DNA of 23,920 nucleotides from Desulfobacterales bacterium. Its GTDB lineage: Bacteria; Desulfobacterota; Desulfobacteria; Desulfobacterales; UBA11574. Below, piece by piece: positions 22,685-23,920 of this stretch. Each line of letters begins with the position of its first letter. Positions within the stretch are counted from its first letter, which is position 1. The position numbers were made by a program, and so were the translations under genes. Under the pieces are notes generated by a model. It saw only the letters and a list, made by a program, of their open reading frames with translations, was not told where the DNA came from and made no database searches. The stretch spans positions 1-23,920 of the forward strand of contig JAAXQD010000159.1 in NCBI GenBank assembly GCA_012974475.1. The letters are read 5' to 3'.

Positions 22685-23901
22685 ATGCAGCGGAGTTCAT
22701 TTGTGTCCCGTCAATCAACCACTTCGACTCCGGGTCAGGACAGTTCCGGCCTGGTCTGGAAAGTCTGCGTAGCAACGTTCTGCCGACTGGTCCTCAATTC
22801 TGCACGGCGGTTTGTCTATCCGTTTGCGCCGGCGTTGAGCCGTGGGCTGGGGGTGCCGCTGACCGCCATTACGTCCGTCATTGCAGCGAGTCAGTCAACG
22901 GCGCTGCTCGGCATGTTCTTTGGTCCTTTTGCCGACCGTTTAGGGTATCGTTTGATGATGCTGGCCGGACTGGGTATGCTGGTGGCAGGAATGTTCGCCG
23001 GGGGTTTTTTCCCGTTCTACGGAGTTGTTCTGGTGTCGCTGTTCATCGCCGGTCTTGGGAAAAGTGTTTTTGATCCGGCGTTACAGGCGTATGTCAGCGA
23101 AAGGGTCCCCTTTCACCGGAGAGGCTTGATCATCGGCCTACTCGAGTTCAGCTGGTCAGGCAGTACACTGGTGGGAATTCCGCTGATCGGCATCCTCATG
23201 GAGTATATGGGTTGGCGAGCCCCCTTTTTCGCCATGGGCGGCATCGGTGTGATCTGTATTTTGGCGTTGAGCATTCTGATACCCAAAGAGGGGAAAAAGC
23301 GCATCAAGCATCGGACTGCCGCCGGCTTATGGAATTCCTGGCGACGGTTGGGGCAGGAACGTGCTGCAATGGGGGCCGTTGGTTTTTCTTTTTTTGTCAG
23401 CGCAGCCAATGATAATCTTTTCGTCGTTTACGGTGCATGGCTGGAAACGTCTTTCGATCTGAGCCTCGTGGCGATAGGCCTGGGCACCGGTATTATCGGG
23501 GCGGCGGAGTTGTCAGGGGAGGGCTTGACCGCGGCTGTTTCCGACCGCCTGGGGCTGAAACGCTCCATAATCCTGGGGCTGTCCCTGTGTATGGCCAGTT
23601 ATGGGGTTTTACCCCTGCTGGATCAGACCCTCCCCCAGGCGCTGGGGGGGCTGTTTTTTATTTTTATAACCTTTGAATTTACCATTGTCTCGGCGTTGTC
23701 ACTCTGTACGGAGCTGCTTCCCGGATCTCGGGCGACCATGATTTCGGCCTTCCTTGCGGCGGCCGGCGCCGGGCGGGTGGTCGGCGCGCTGACCGGCGGG
23801 GTGGTCTGGTTAACCGGCGGGATCCTTTTGACCGCCGTTGTTTCTGCTGGTGTGAGCGGTTTGGGCCTTATGTCCTTGATCTGGGGACTGCGGGGGTGGG
23901 G
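22685..23901 (+). CDS. Major facilitator superfamily transporter, 3'-truncated by the contig end
   Basis: One frame stays open from ATG 22685 to the adapter, about 405 codons. It has many hydrophobic helices and the MFS motif A after the second helix (GPFADRLGYRLMML). A charged central loop (PKEGKKRIKHRTAAG) separates the two halves, and a second motif-like AVSDRLGLKRS follows. It is an inner-membrane proton-coupled carrier; its substrate cannot be read. GTG 22703, with GGAG seven bases upstream, is a better-supported start than ATG 22685. The last residues before the stop are missing, because real sequence ends at 23901. Confidence 0.85.
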
Positions 23902-23920
23902 CTGTCTCTTATACACATCT
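23902..23920. other. Nextera/Tn5 mosaic-end adapter contamination
   Basis: The final 19 bases, CTGTCTCTTATACACATCT, are exactly the reverse complement of the Tn5 mosaic-end used in Nextera libraries. They are not genomic. On the minus strand they create the spurious MYKRQ start known from contaminated protein predictions. Confidence 0.98.

Noticed and set aside
22651..23073. 140-aa plus-strand frame
   Set aside because: It is an off-frame shadow of the MFS transporter, which has the hydrophobic periodicity and motif A in its own frame.
23623..23916. 97-aa minus-strand frame starting MYKRQ
   Set aside because: The start comes from the adapter and the rest is antisense to the MFS gene.
1..23920. 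CRISPR array, rRNA genes or prophage
   Set aside because: No regularly spaced repeats, no rRNA-like stretch and no phage structural genes were seen on either strand.

Overview
The window looks like a chromosomal piece of a strictly anaerobic Desulfobacterota (Desulfobacterales-like) bacterium. This is inferred from the fhs type, the orphan GlcF-like Fe-S protein, the SLOG-DUF6794 protein and several tiny cysteine-rich proteins that I associate with that phylum. The last 19 bases (23902-23920) are exactly the Nextera/Tn5 mosaic-end adapter, so the sequence is the end of an Illumina-assembled contig and its last gene is cut there.

Layout. 1-218: an AT-rich inverted-repeat element. 219-2765 (minus): dnaA-dnaN replication operon. 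2766-3464: a long divergent intergenic region with a chain of predicted RNA hairpins on the fhs side. 3465-5228: fhs, formate-tetrahydrofolate ligase, closed by a strong terminator. 5295-6133 (minus): zinc-ribbon protein and trmL. 6134-7118: gene-free, with nested inverted repeats and a 167-bp MITE-like element. 7119-7730 (minus): two small Cys-rich proteins. 7930-10108 (minus): a soluble PAS-PAS histidine kinase and its NarL-type regulator, overlapping by 8 bp. 10153-10485: a repeat bounded by an 18-bp inverted repeat. 10685-10897 (minus): dodecin-like protein. 11346-12653: GlcF/HdrD-like Fe-S protein. 12767-12853: tRNA-Leu(CAA) with its own promoter and terminator. 12996-14125: a low-density stretch with a 47-aa Cys protein, an IS110 remnant and a candidate small RNA. 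14352-17315: SLOG-DUF6794 protein, PilZ protein, RmuC. 17351-19069: small membrane protein, a cereblon-like CULT-domain protein and a cytidylate-kinase-like protein. 19435-20343: tandem UspA. 20767-22095: class-III aminotransferase. 22099-22347 (minus): small conserved protein. 22685-23901: MFS transporter, truncated by the adapter.

The genes do not form one pathway. dnaA-dnaN is the replication module, fhs is the formate entry step of the Wood-Ljungdahl/C1 pathway, and the rest are housekeeping, signalling and redox genes with many small intergenic repeats. The best leads are the bacterial CULT protein with an intact tri-tryptophan cage (17949-18374), a promoter-hairpin-terminator unit that reads as an unannotated small RNA (14004-14125), the structured leader of fhs (3044-3290), and a 61-nt ungapped dispersed repeat at 7813 and 11122. 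All family assignments come from reading the sequence and from memory; no search was run.
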